Positions 20,533 to 29,248 of a stretch of DNA of 64,000 nucleotides are shown here, piece by piece. The notes under the pieces were generated by a model. The model saw only the letters and a program-made list of their open reading frames with translations, was not told where the DNA came from and searched no databases. The DNA is from Chitiniphilus shinanonensis DSM 23277 (GTDB taxonomy: Bacteria; Pseudomonadota; Gammaproteobacteria; Burkholderiales; Chitinibacteraceae), in contig NZ_KB895342.1 in assembly GCF_000374805.1 (NCBI RefSeq), positions 62,001-126,000 of the forward strand. The letters are read 5' to 3'. The position numbers and the translations under genes are program-made. Positions within the stretch are counted from its first letter, which is position 1. The number at the start of each line of letters is the position of its first letter.

Positions 20533-20563
20533 GGGGCGGGCCGGTGAGGCCCGCCCCGTTTTT
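20533..20563 (+). terminator. Intrinsic terminator after ntrX
   Basis: A perfect 10-bp GC stem (GGGGCGGGCC at 20533-20542 with GGCCCGCCCC at 20548-20557, loop GGTGA) is followed by G and TTTTT at 20559-20563. It closes the def-to-ntrX transcription unit 15 bases after the stop. Confidence 0.9.
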
Positions 20564-20617
20564 CGAGGCAATGCCGCCGCCGGCGGGGTCGCTGGCGGCG
20601 TTTCGAGACGAGGTCAC

Positions 20618-21994
20618 ATGGCCAATATCCTGATCCTCGGCGCCGGGCGCGTCGGCAGCTCAGTGGCGGAGCAACTGGTCCACGAGCGTTACAGCGTCAC
20701 CCTGGTCGACAGCAACGCCGCCGTGCTCAAGCCCTTGCAGGATCGGCTCGACCTGCGCACCGTCGTCGGCCACCCGTCCAGCCCCAAGGTATTGGAAGCC
20801 GCCGGCGCGCGCGACGCCGATCTGCTGCTGGCCGTGACGCCCACCGACGAGCTGAACCTGGTCGCCTGCAAGGTGGCGCAGCAGCTGTTCAACGTCCCCA
20901 CCCGGCTGGCGCGCATCCGCAACCAGGATCTGCTGGCCCAGGAAAGCCTGTTCGGCGAGCACGGCTTCGCCATCGACCACGTGATCACGCCGGCGCAGAT
21001 CGTCACCGACTATCTCTACCGGCTGGTGGAAACCCCCGAAGCGCTCCAGGTGCTGGACTTCGGCGACGGCCTGGCGCAACTGGTGGTGCTGCGGGTGGAA
21101 GGCGACGCGCGCATGGCCGGCAAGCCGCTGTCCACGCTCGATACCGTACTGCCCAACGTCGATCGCCGGGTGGTGGGGATCTACCGCCGCAACCGCCATA
21201 TCAAGCCCGACGGCGACACCCTGTGCGAGGTGGGCGACGAGGTATTCGTGCTGGCCGCCACCAAGCACATCCGCGCGGTGATCCGCGCCTTCCACGGCGA
21301 GGACCGGCGTGCCCGGCGCGTCACCATCGCCGGCGGCGGCAACGTCGGCTTCCGCCTCGCCAGCGCCCTGTGCAGCGATTACCAGGTGAAGCTGATCGAG
21401 GCCAACCGCGAGCGCGCGGTGTGGCTGTCCGAGCAATTGCCCAAGGCGCTGGTGCTCAACGGCGACGCCACCGACGAAACATTGCTCGACAACGAGCAGG
21501 CCGAACGCACCGACCTGTTCCTGGGCCTGACCAGCGACGACGAGGACAACATCATGTCCAGCCTGCTGGCCAAGCAGATGGGCACGCGCAAGGTGATCGC
21601 CATCATCAACCGCAGTCGCTACGTGGGCCTGCTGCAAGGCAGCCGCATCGACGTGGCGCTGTCGCCGGCGCAGGCGACCATCGGCTCGCTGCTGGCGTTC
21701 GTGCGCCAGGGCGACATCGTCGCCGCGCACAGCCTGCGCCGCGGCAGCGCCGAGGCGCTGGAGATCGTGGCCCACGGCAACCGCAACACGTCGCGCGTGG
21801 TGGGCCGCCGCGTGGAGGAACTGCGGCTGCCGGAAGGCATCTACTTCGCCGCCGTGGTGCGGGGCGAGCAACTGGTGGTGCTGCACGGCGAGACGGTGAT
21901 CGAATCCGAGGACCACGTGATCGTGTTCTGCGACAACAAGCGCCGCATCCGCGAGGTGGAGCAGCTCTTCGCTGTGAAGCTGGGGTTCTTTTAG
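20618..21994 (+). CDS. trkA: Trk potassium uptake regulator TrkA
   Basis: TrkA is the cytoplasmic NAD(H)/nucleotide-binding subunit that gates the TrkH potassium channel. The 458-residue protein is a tandem duplication: two RCK_N Rossmann domains (ILGAGRVGSSVAEQL at 5-19; IAGGGNVGFRLASAL near 235) each followed by an RCK_C domain. The length equals that of E. coli TrkA. trkH is the next gene, separated by an unusual tandem-repeat block. Confidence 0.96.
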   Translation: MANILILGAGRVGSSVAEQLVHERYSVTLVDSNAAVLKPLQDRLDLRTVVGHPSSPKVLEAAGARDADLLLAVTPTDELNLVACKVAQQLFNVPTRLARIRNQDLLAQESLFGEHGFAIDHVITPAQIVTDYLYRLVETPEALQVLDFGDGLAQLVVLRVEGDARMAGKPLSTLDTVLPNVDRRVVGIYRRNRHIKPDGDTLCEVGDEVFVLAATKHIRAVIRAFHGEDRRARRVTIAGGGNVGFRLASALCSDYQVKLIEANRERAVWLSEQLPKALVLNGDATDETLLDNEQAERTDLFLGLTSDDEDNIMSSLLAKQMGTRKVIAIINRSRYVGLLQGSRIDVALSPAQATIGSLLAFVRQGDIVAAHSLRRGSAEALEIVAHGNRNTSRVVGRRVEELRLPEGIYFAAVVRGEQLVVLHGETVIESEDHVIVFCDNKRRIREVEQLFAVKLGFF

Positions 21995-22036
21995 AGTGCC
22001 GGATGGGAATGGTTTCTGAAGTGGTTTGCAGAGCAC

Positions 22037-22490
22037 TCACAAGCCCCCGGCAAAGCCGGGCGCGGCGCGGCGGTGGGATGCGAGTATCGGCACTCCCCTG
22101 CTTCATTCCGACTCCCCCCGCCCTCGCCGCCGCGAGGGAGCCTCGCTGCGCTCGCTTGTTCTTGCGCGCGCCGGAAGCGACTCGCGTAGCAATCACAAGC
22201 CCCCGGCAAAGCCGGGCGCGGCGCGGCCGTGGGATGCGGGTATCGGCACTCCCCTGTTTCACTCCGACTCCCCCCGCCCTCGCCGCTGCGAGGGAGCCTC
22301 GCTGCGCTCGCTTGTTCTTGCGCGCGCCGGAGGCAGCTCATGGGGTCATGACAAACCACCGGCAACGCATGGAGAAGCGCGGTTGTGGCGCGCCGGTCAG
22401 GGCGCTGCCGTGTGCCATCCCGAATCCCGCTGCGCTTGCCGCCGCGAGCGCCGATTTTGCTGCTTGCGCGCCCGATTCAGCGCGCCATCA
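22037..22490. repeat. Tandem 156-bp repeat, three copies, between trkA and trkH
   Basis: The 519-base gap between trkA and trkH is filled by three head-to-tail copies of a 156-bp unit starting at 22037, 22193 and 22349. Copies 1 and 2 differ at about six positions by eye over 142 bases and have no gaps between them. Copy 3 is strongly diverged but stays in register. Each of the first two units holds two strong hairpins: CCCGGC-AAA-GCCGGG and GCGAGG-GAG-CCTCGC (first base varies). Because 156 is a multiple of three and stops are rare, several frames stay open across it on both strands; I take those as artefacts. I see no promoter for trkH inside it. Confidence 0.85.
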
Positions 22491-22513
22491 ACCCTTATAG
22501 GGCCAGCCCCGAC

Positions 22514-24025
22514 ATGAGCAAAGCGCCTGCGTTCGCCCTGTTCCAGCCCGGCAACTATCCGCTGCACCAGCGCCTGTTGCCGGTGGTCAACCTGCTGGCG
22601 CGGGTGTCGGCGATCTTCTCGCTGACCATGCTGTTTCCCATCGGCGTCGCCTACTGGGGCAACGATGCCGGGCTGATGCCCTTCGTCGAGGCACTGGGCG
22701 GGTTGCTGCTGTTCAGCCTGCTGGTGGTGGTGGCCACGCTGCGCTACAAGCGCGAGTTGAAGACGCGCGACGGCTTCATCCTGGTGGTGGGGCTGTGGAC
22801 GCTGCTGCCGGCCGCCGCCACGGCGCCGCTGCTGCTGTACGACCCGACGCTGAAATTCAGCTACGCCTATTTCGAGACCATGTCGGCGCTGAGCACCACC
22901 GGCGCCACCGCGCTCACCGGGCTGGAGCACCTGCCGGCATCGATCAATGTCTGGCGCCACCTGCTCAACTGGCTGGGCGGCATGGGTATCCTGGTGCTGG
23001 CGGTGGCGATCCTGCCGATGCTGGGCGTGGGCGGCATGCAATTGTTCAAGGCCGAGACGCCCGGCCCGATCAAGGACACCAAGCTCACCCCGCGCATCCG
23101 CGAGACCGCCCGCAACCTGTGGCTGATCTACGCCGGGCTGACGGTGGCCTGCGCGCTGCTGCTGCGCCTGGCGGGCGACCTGAGCTGGCTCGACGCCGTG
23201 TGCCACGCGTTCTCGGCGGTGTCGCTGGGCGGCTTTTCCACCTACGACGCCAACGTCGGCCATTTCGATTCGGCGGCGATCGAGATCATCCTGGTGGTGT
23301 TCACCGTGCTGTCGGCCACCAACTTCGCCACCCACTTCCTGGCACTGACCCGGCGCGACCTGAGCGTGTATTGGCGCGACTCCGAATTCAAGGCGATGAT
23401 CGCGCTGATCGTCGGCAGCATCGTGATCCTGGCCGCGGTGCTGCTCTGGCGCGGCACCTACGCCGACTACGCCACCGCGCTGCGCCACGTGACCTTCAAC
23501 CTGGCCTCGGTGGCCACCGGCAGCGGCTATGCCAGCACCGACTTCGCGCAGTGGCCCATCGTGGCGCCGCTGTGGATGCTGTTCCTTTCGGGCATCTGCG
23601 CCTGCGCCGGCTCGGCCGGCGGCGGCATCAAGATGATCCGCACCATCGTGCTGGTGCGCGAGGCGGGCCGCCAGTTCGTCACCCTGCTGCATCCGCAGGC
23701 GGTGATGCCGCTACGGGTCAACGGCAATTCGTTGTCCGGGCAGGTGGTGTTCGCGGTGCTGGGCTTCATCTTCCTGTACTTCATGAGCATGGTCGGGCTG
23801 ACCTTCGCCCTGCTGCTCACCGACCTGGACTTCCTCTCCAGCCTGACCGCGGTGGTGGCCTGCCTGAACAACGCCGGGCCCGGCCTGGGCGTGGTGGGGC
23901 CGTCGTCCAACTATGGCGTGCTGACCGAGCCGCAGGTCTGGATCTGCTCGGTGGCGATGCTGCTGGGGCGCCTGGAAGTGATCTCGGTGCTGGTGCTGTT
24001 CACGCCCGCGTTCTGGCGCAACTAG
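22514..24025 (+). CDS. trkH: Trk potassium transporter TrkH
   Basis: TrkH is the membrane subunit of the Trk potassium uptake system. The 503-residue protein shows about ten or more hydrophobic segments and the pore-loop signatures of the family, such as ETMSALSTTGATAL and VSLGGFSTYD. Later pore elements are NLASVATGSGYAST and ACLNNAGPGLG. ATG 22514 starts just after the repeat block. It should work with TrkA, encoded 519 bases upstream. Confidence 0.95.
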   Translation: MSKAPAFALFQPGNYPLHQRLLPVVNLLARVSAIFSLTMLFPIGVAYWGNDAGLMPFVEALGGLLLFSLLVVVATLRYKRELKTRDGFILVVGLWTLLPAAATAPLLLYDPTLKFSYAYFETMSALSTTGATALTGLEHLPASINVWRHLLNWLGGMGILVLAVAILPMLGVGGMQLFKAETPGPIKDTKLTPRIRETARNLWLIYAGLTVACALLLRLAGDLSWLDAVCHAFSAVSLGGFSTYDANVGHFDSAAIEIILVVFTVLSATNFATHFLALTRRDLSVYWRDSEFKAMIALIVGSIVILAAVLLWRGTYADYATALRHVTFNLASVATGSGYASTDFAQWPIVAPLWMLFLSGICACAGSAGGGIKMIRTIVLVREAGRQFVTLLHPQAVMPLRVNGNSLSGQVVFAVLGFIFLYFMSMVGLTFALLLTDLDFLSSLTAVVACLNNAGPGLGVVGPSSNYGVLTEPQVWICSVAMLLGRLEVISVLVLFTPAFWRN

Positions 24026-24048
24026 AACGGCTGACCAGCGCGTCGATC

Positions 24049-24092
24049 CTGGCAGGAAGCGCGCCGCCGCCAGAAGGGTTTGTCAGCCGCTC
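24049..24092. repeat. Short intergenic repeat, copy 1
   Basis: This 44-base intergenic stretch between trkH and the LysE gene (GGCAGGAAGCG...GCCAG.AGGG...GTCAGC) recurs at 59913-59957 between mreB and mreC, with roughly 80 percent identity by eye and one single-base gap. Its nature is unknown. Confidence 0.4.
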
Positions 24093-24178
24093 CTGGCTCC
24101 CACTCCCGGGGCGGGGCGGCTGTCACGCTGGGAATATCCCGTATCGTGGACCGCCGCGCCGACGCCTAGCATGCCGCG

Positions 24179-24808
24179 ATGGATGTTTTCGCCACCGGCT
24201 TTCTGCTCTCGCTGTCCCTCTGCCTGGATCTGGGCATCGTCAACGTCGCCATCATCGACGTCAGCCTCAAGTACGGCGCGCGCCCGGCGTTCTGGCTGGG
24301 GCTGGGCTCGTGCTTCGGCGATCTGGTCTACGCCGTGCTGTCGCTGGTGGGGATGAGCGTGCTGCTGCAATTCGAGGCGGTGCAATGGGCCACCTGGCTG
24401 GGCGGCGGCGGCATCCTGCTGTGGCTGGCGGTGAAGATGGCGCGCGAGGCATGGCGCGATGCGCATCGCGGTGACGTCGAACATCCGCCGCTGCCCGGGC
24501 ACCGTCACCTGTTCGGTCGCGGCCTGACGCTGGCGCTGGCGTCCCCATCGGCCATCCTGTGGTTCGCCGCCGTGGGCGGCAGCCTGATCGCCCAGGCCAC
24601 CGACGGTTCCGCGCTGTCGGCGGCGCGGTTCCTGGCCGGCTTCTTCAGCGGCGGGCTGGCCTGGACAGTGTTCATCGTCGTCACCGCCAGCCACGGCGGC
24701 AAGCTGCTGGGGCGGCGCTTCATCCAGGCCTGCCACCTGCTCTCCGCCGTGCTTTATCTCTATTTCGCCGGGCTGGTACTGGTCAACGGCGCGCGGAATC
24801 TACTCTAG
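24179..24808 (+). CDS. LysE/RhtB family exporter
   Basis: This 209-residue membrane protein has about six hydrophobic segments and the typical LysE-family layout: a first helix with FATGFLLSLSLCLDLGIVNV, a basic and histidine-rich cytoplasmic loop near residue 95 (REAWRDAHRG) and LALASPSAILWFAAVGG near residue 118. The family exports amino acids (lysine, homoserine, threonine and others), but the substrate cannot be read from sequence. It stands alone, convergent with the chemoreceptor gene. Confidence 0.88.
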   Translation: MDVFATGFLLSLSLCLDLGIVNVAIIDVSLKYGARPAFWLGLGSCFGDLVYAVLSLVGMSVLLQFEAVQWATWLGGGGILLWLAVKMAREAWRDAHRGDVEHPPLPGHRHLFGRGLTLALASPSAILWFAAVGGSLIAQATDGSALSAARFLAGFFSGGLAWTVFIVVTASHGGKLLGRRFIQACHLLSAVLYLYFAGLVLVNGARNLL

Positions 24809-24838
24809 AGCGGTGTTGGCTCGCGCTGCGGCGCGACC

Positions 24839-26491
24839 TCAGTAACCCGAGGTGCGGAAGCGCGCCATCTCCTGTGCCAGCCCCGCAGCCAGCCGGTTCA
24901 ATTCGTCGGTGCCCTGCTGGGCCGCCTTGATCGACTGGAAGTTGGCGTCGGCCATGGTGACGATCTGCTGCACGCTGACGGCGATCGACTCGGCCGCCTG
25001 GCCCTGTTCGCGCGACGAATCGACGATGGCGCGCACGTTGCCGGCCGAGTGCTCGGCCTCGCGGCTGATTTCGCCCATGGCGGTGGCGGCCTGCTCCACC
25101 AGTTGCCGCCCGCCCTGCATCTGCTCGACGCTGCGCCGCATCACCAGCACCACCGATTCAATCTCGCCGTGGATGCCGCTGAGCATGCGGCCGATTTCGC
25201 CGGTGGCCGCCGTGGTGCGCTCGGCCAGCTTGCGCACCTCGTCGGCGACCACGGCAAAGCCGCGCCCCAGCTCGCCGGCGCGCGCGGCCTCGATGGCGGC
25301 GTTCAGCGCCAGCAGGTTGGTCTGGTCGGCGATGTCGCGGATCGAATCGACGATGCTGCCGATGTTCTCCGAGCGCCCGGCCAGTTGCAGCGTCAGTTGC
25401 GCCGCACTTTCCAGCGTGTCGCCCACCTCGCCGATATTGCCGCGCGTCTGCGCCAGCAATTGCGTGCCCTCGCGCGAGCGCGCCTGTACGCGGTCGGCCA
25501 GCCGGGCGGCCTCCTCGGTGTTGTCGGCTACGTGACGCACGCTGACCGCCACCTGCTCCACCGCCGCCGCGGTGGCCTGGGCGGCGTCGGTCTGCCGTTC
25601 CGACGCGGTGGTCACCGCCTCGGCGTGCTCGGCCACCTGGCCGGCGGTGTGGCGCACCGAGTCGGCGAAGCGCTGCGCCTTGCCGACCGCTTCGTCCAGC
25701 TTGGCGATGAACTGGTTGTAGGCGTGGGCGATGCGCGCCAGTTCGTCGCTGCCGGCGATGCTGCTGCGATCGCGCAGCGCCAGTTGTTCGGATGCCTGCT
25801 CGATCTGCCGTTGCAGCGTGTTCACCCGCAGCGTGAGATAGCGCAGGATGACCACGCCCAGCACCAGACCCACCAGCAGCGCCACCGCGCTGGCGGCCAG
25901 CATCCGCACCGTGGTCTGCTCGAACTCGGCATCGGCGCCCTGCTTGTTGCGGCCGGCCTCGTCCACCAGGTGCTCCATCACGGTGTTGGCGCTGGTGCGC
26001 TGCGCGGTGTACAGGTCGGCGTAGCGCTCGTCGTACAGGCGCTTGGCCGTCTCGACGTCGCCCTGCTCCAGTGCCTGCAACATCGGCGCCAGCGCCTGCT
26101 GTTCCAGTTGGCCGAACTGCTGTTGCAGCGTGGCGACCTCGTCGCGGATCGCCGGGTTGACCTGCGCGTCGACCGCCGCCTGGAGCGCCTGGCGCATGGC
26201 CGGAATATCCTCCTCGCGCGTTTCGCGGATGCGGGTGGCGGTGTCCTTGCTGCCGCCCAGCCCCTGGTCGCGCAGGAACATCAGGTCGATGCCGACGCGC
26301 ATGCGCGGGATGCGCGACAGCACCTCGGCCATCGCCCGCATCGGTCGCGCGCCGTTGTGGTAGCTGGATTCCACCGTGCCGTGCAGCCGCGCCATGCCCA
26401 GGTACGCCAGGCCGCCCACCGCCAACGTGCCCAGCAACGGCACCGCCAGCAGGATCAGCAATTGTTGTTTGAAGGTGAGCTTGTGCAGCAT
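24839..26491 (-). CDS. Methyl-accepting chemotaxis protein
   Basis: This 550-residue transmembrane chemoreceptor has TM1 ([21 protein letters not shown]), a periplasmic sensor of about 160 residues that looks like a four-helix bundle, TM2 ([20 protein letters not shown]), a HAMP domain and a long coiled-coil signalling domain. Its hairpin tip reads [20 protein letters not shown], then [20 protein letters not shown]. There is no C-terminal pentapeptide for CheR/CheB docking. The start is ATG 26491 with GGAGGAAA upstream. The ligand is unknown. Confidence 0.94.
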   Translation of the reverse strand: MLHKLTFKQQLLILLAVPLLGTLAVGGLAYLGMARLHGTVESSYHNGARPMRAMAEVLSRIPRMRVGIDLMFLRDQGLGGSKDTATRIRETREEDIPAMRQALQAAVDAQVNPAIRDEVATLQQQFGQLEQQALAPMLQALEQGDVETAKRLYDERYADLYTAQRTSANTVMEHLVDEAGRNKQGADAEFEQTTVRMLAASAVALLVGLVLGVVILRYLTLRVNTLQRQIEQASEQLALRDRSSIAGSDELARIAHAYNQFIAKLDEAVGKAQRFADSVRHTAGQVAEHAEAVTTASERQTDAAQATAAAVEQVAVSVRHVADNTEEAARLADRVQARSREGTQLLAQTRGNIGEVGDTLESAAQLTLQLAGRSENIGSIVDSIRDIADQTNLLALNAAIEAARAGELGRGFAVVADEVRKLAERTTAATGEIGRMLSGIHGEIESVVLVMRRSVEQMQGGRQLVEQAATAMGEISREAEHSAGNVRAIVDSSREQGQAAESIAVSVQQIVTMADANFQSIKAAQQGTDELNRLAAGLAQEMARFRTSGY

Positions 26492-26575
26492 GGGGTTTCC
26501 TCCGGCCTGGGCAGCGTGATGGGAACCGACGGGCACACCAGGGCTTCGCGGAGGTTACGCATCGGCGACAACACC

Positions 26576-26590
26576 TGCAATCAAATTGCA
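26576..26590. promoter_or_regulatory. Palindrome upstream of the chemoreceptor gene
   Basis: TGCAAT-CAA-ATTGCA is a perfect 6-bp dyad about 85 bases upstream of the chemoreceptor start. A perfect TTGACA hexamer on the minus strand overlaps this area (26595-26600), without a convincing -10. On the minus strand GCCGAT, resembling the -10 half of a flagellar sigma28 promoter, is also present near 26560, but the -35 half does not match. This is a candidate operator only. Confidence 0.35.
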
Positions 26591-26677
26591 TTCATTGTCA
26601 AACATGCGCAGTACAGCACGGAATGGCGGGTGGTTTCGCCTTGGGGATATCACCGACAAGGCTGGCTGGAAACAAGC

Positions 26678-26702
26678 AAAAAGGGGCCGTGAGGCCCCTT
26701 TT
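26678..26702 (-). terminator. Terminator of the diguanylate cyclase gene
   Basis: The perfect stem AAAAGGGGCC/GGCCCCTTTT (10 bp, GTGA-type loop) lies 18 bases downstream of the cyclase stop. On the minus strand it ends in TTTTTGCTTGTTT. It also has T residues on the plus strand. Confidence 0.85.
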
Positions 26703-26720
26703 CGATGCGACTGGCACGCC

Positions 26721-27683
26721 TTACTCGGCCAGCTCCACCCTGCCCCGACCGGTATGTTTGGCGCGGTACAGCGCCTCGTCGGCGCGCAGCACCAGCGCCC
26801 GTCCGTTCTCGTCGGCATGCAGTTCGGCGATGCCGCTGGAAAAACTGATCTCGATGCGGCGGTTGTGGTGTATGAACGGTGTCTTGGCGGCCACCAGGCG
26901 CAGACGGTCGGCCACGTAGCTGGCGCCGTTGAGATCGGTTTCGGGCAACAGCAGCAAAAACTCCTCGCCGCCGTAGCGCACCAGGAAGTCGCTCTCGCGC
27001 AACACCGCGCGGGCCAGGTTGGCGATGTGCACCAGCACCTGGTCGCCCACCAGGTGGCCGAAGCGGTCGTTGATCTGCTTGAAGTCGTCCAGGTCGAACA
27101 GCACCACGGTGAACTTGCTCTCGCCGCGCTGGGCGCGCTTCACTTCGCGCGCCAGCAGGTGATCCAGGCCCTGGCGGTTGAGCGTGCCGGTGAGCGGGTC
27201 CTGCTCCAGCATCTTGCGGTTGTAGGCGAGGTCTTCCTCGATGTGCTTGACCGAATCGCGGATCGACACGATGTCGTCGTGCGACGAGGACACCGAGGCA
27301 TGCAGGGTGTGGGTGGAACTGATGATGTCTTCCAGCAGCGCCGTCATGGTGCCGTGCGATTGTTCGTCCAGCAGCGCCTCGCGCCGGGCGTGGTGCAACT
27401 GGCCCAGGCTGGCGGCCATGTTCTCGCCGCTTTCGGACAACGACTCCAGCAACTGCGCCGTGGTGTCGCGCGCCTCGGCCAGCACGTCGTCCAGCTTGCA
27501 CAGCACCTGCCAGGCATGCTGGAGTTCGTCGTTGGTCTTGGTGCCCGGCGACTTGATGGTGACGATGGCGTTGTAGAATTGCGCGTAGTTTTCCGGCGTG
27601 GGCGGCAGGCCGCGTTCGGCAAGGCGCTTGAGGGCGATACGGGCGATTTCCACCGGATTGACCGGTGGCGGATTGGACGTCAT
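26721..27683 (-). CDS. GGDEF-domain diguanylate cyclase
   Basis: This 320-residue soluble protein has a helical N-terminal half (about 1-155, probably coiled-coil, with no recognised sensor family) and a C-terminal GGDEF domain. The active-site loop is GGEEF (VRYGGEEFLLLLPE), a functional variant, and the inhibitory site RESD lies five residues before it, so product-inhibited cyclic-di-GMP synthesis is expected. DPLTGTLNR and FDLDDFKQINDRFGH are the other hallmark motifs. It is transcribed away from mpl. Confidence 0.93.
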   Translation of the reverse strand: MTSNPPPVNPVEIARIALKRLAERGLPPTPENYAQFYNAIVTIKSPGTKTNDELQHAWQVLCKLDDVLAEARDTTAQLLESLSESGENMAASLGQLHHARREALLDEQSHGTMTALLEDIISSTHTLHASVSSSHDDIVSIRDSVKHIEEDLAYNRKMLEQDPLTGTLNRQGLDHLLAREVKRAQRGESKFTVVLFDLDDFKQINDRFGHLVGDQVLVHIANLARAVLRESDFLVRYGGEEFLLLLPETDLNGASYVADRLRLVAAKTPFIHHNRRIEISFSSGIAELHADENGRALVLRADEALYRAKHTGRGRVELAE

Positions 27684-27804
27684 GAGTTTTTTTATTCGTT
27701 GGTGAACAGCAGGCAGGGCTGGCCGATTCTACGCAAACGCGCGCCACCGCGCCACGCCGTTTGCCCCACCTAAATCATTCTCCTAGCAAAGAAATTTCGT
27801 ACCC

Positions 27805-29184
27805 ATGCATATCCACATCCTTGGCATCTGCGGCACCTTCATGGGCGGCATCGCGGCGCTGGCCCGCGCCGCCGGCCACACCGTCACCGGCTGCGACGCC
27901 AACGTCTATCCGCCGATGTCGGACCAGCTGCGCGCACTCGACATCGACCTGATCGAAGGCTGGGATCCGGCCCAGTTGCAGCCGGGCATCGATCTCTACG
28001 TGGTCGGCAACGTGGTCACCCGCGGCAACCCGCTGATGGAAGCCATCCTCGACCGTGGCCTGCCGTATACCTCCGGCCCGGAATGGCTGCGCGACCACCT
28101 GCTGGCCGACAAATGGGTGCTGGCAGTGGCCGGCACCCACGGCAAGACCACCACCACCTCGATGCTGGCGTGGGTACTGGAATACGCCGGGCTGGCGCCG
28201 GGCTTCCTGGTCGGCGGCGTGCCGGAGAACTTCGGCATCAGCGCGCGCCTGCCCGGCGCGCCGCGCCAGGACCCGGCCAGCGTGTCGCCGTTCTTCGTGA
28301 TCGAGGCCGACGAATACGACACCGCGTTCTTCGACAAGCGCAGCAAGTTCGTCCACTACCGCCCGCGCACCGCCATCCTCAACAACCTGGAATTCGACCA
28401 CGCCGACATCTTCGCCGACCTCGCCGCCATCGAAACCCAGTTCCACCACCTGGTGCGCACCGTGCCCGGCAACGGCCGCATCGTCGCCAACGGCCGCGAA
28501 GCCAGCCTGGAACGGGTGCTCCAGCGCGGCTGCTGGACGCCGGTGGAGCGCTTCGGCATCGAGGATGGCTGGACCCTGGGCGAAATCCACGCCGACGGCT
28601 TCGACGTGTGGTTCCAGGGCGCGCCGCAAGGGCGCGTGGTGTGGAGCCTGCTGGGCGAGCACAACGCCATGAACGCGCTGGCGGCCATCGCCGCCGCGCG
28701 CCACGTCGGCGTCGCGCCCGAGGTGGCCATCGCCGCGCTGGGCGAGTTCCAGAACGTGAAGCGCCGCATGGAAGTACGCGGCACCGTGCACGGCATCACC
28801 GTCTACGACGACTTCGCCCACCATCCCACCGCCATCGCCACCACCGTGGCCGGCCTGCGCCGCAAGGTGGGCGCCGCGCGCATCCTGGCCGTGCTCGAAC
28901 CGCGCTCCAACACCATGAAGCTGGGCACCATGAAGGCCGCCCTGCCCGGCTCGCTGGTCGACGCCGACCGGGTGTTCTGCTACGGCGCCAACCTGGGCTG
29001 GAGCCCCGCCGAGGCGCTGGCGCCGCTGGGCGACAAGGCCGCCAGCTTCGACGATCTGGACGCGCTGACCGCCGCCATCGTCGAGGCCGCGCAACCGGGC
29101 GACCAGGTGCTGGTGATGAGCAACGGCGGCTTCGGCGGGTTGCATGGCAAGTTGCTGGCGGCGCTGGAGGCCAGGAAAGGCTGA
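27805..29184 (+). CDS. mpl: Murein tripeptide ligase Mpl
   Basis: Mpl joins recycled L-Ala-gamma-D-Glu-meso-DAP tripeptide to UDP-N-acetylmuramic acid, returning wall material to synthesis. The 459-residue protein starts MHIHILGICGTFMGGIAALA (the Mpl version of the Mur ligase Rossmann loop) and has the ATP site GTHGKTTTTSM near residue 111, the acidic motif EADEYDTAFFDKRSKF and NNLEFDHADIF. The HGKTTT and DEYDT forms separate Mpl from MurC. It is divergent from the cyclase gene. Confidence 0.95.
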   Translation: MHIHILGICGTFMGGIAALARAAGHTVTGCDANVYPPMSDQLRALDIDLIEGWDPAQLQPGIDLYVVGNVVTRGNPLMEAILDRGLPYTSGPEWLRDHLLADKWVLAVAGTHGKTTTTSMLAWVLEYAGLAPGFLVGGVPENFGISARLPGAPRQDPASVSPFFVIEADEYDTAFFDKRSKFVHYRPRTAILNNLEFDHADIFADLAAIETQFHHLVRTVPGNGRIVANGREASLERVLQRGCWTPVERFGIEDGWTLGEIHADGFDVWFQGAPQGRVVWSLLGEHNAMNALAAIAAARHVGVAPEVAIAALGEFQNVKRRMEVRGTVHGITVYDDFAHHPTAIATTVAGLRRKVGAARILAVLEPRSNTMKLGTMKAALPGSLVDADRVFCYGANLGWSPAEALAPLGDKAASFDDLDALTAAIVEAAQPGDQVLVMSNGGFGGLHGKLLAALEARKG

Positions 29185-29248
29185 TGCGCGCTCCGGCCGG
29201 CGAGACGGCTGCTATACAGAAGTCTCGCCAAAATGACCGGAGCATGAA

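Noticed and set aside
21223-22500. 425-residue frame across the end of trkA and the tandem repeat, and the minus-strand frame 21991-22365 with 52-residue repeats
   Set aside because: The repeats stay open because the 156-bp period is a multiple of three and stop codons are rare at this GC content. Several frames on both strands are open, and the first frame overlaps trkA out of frame.
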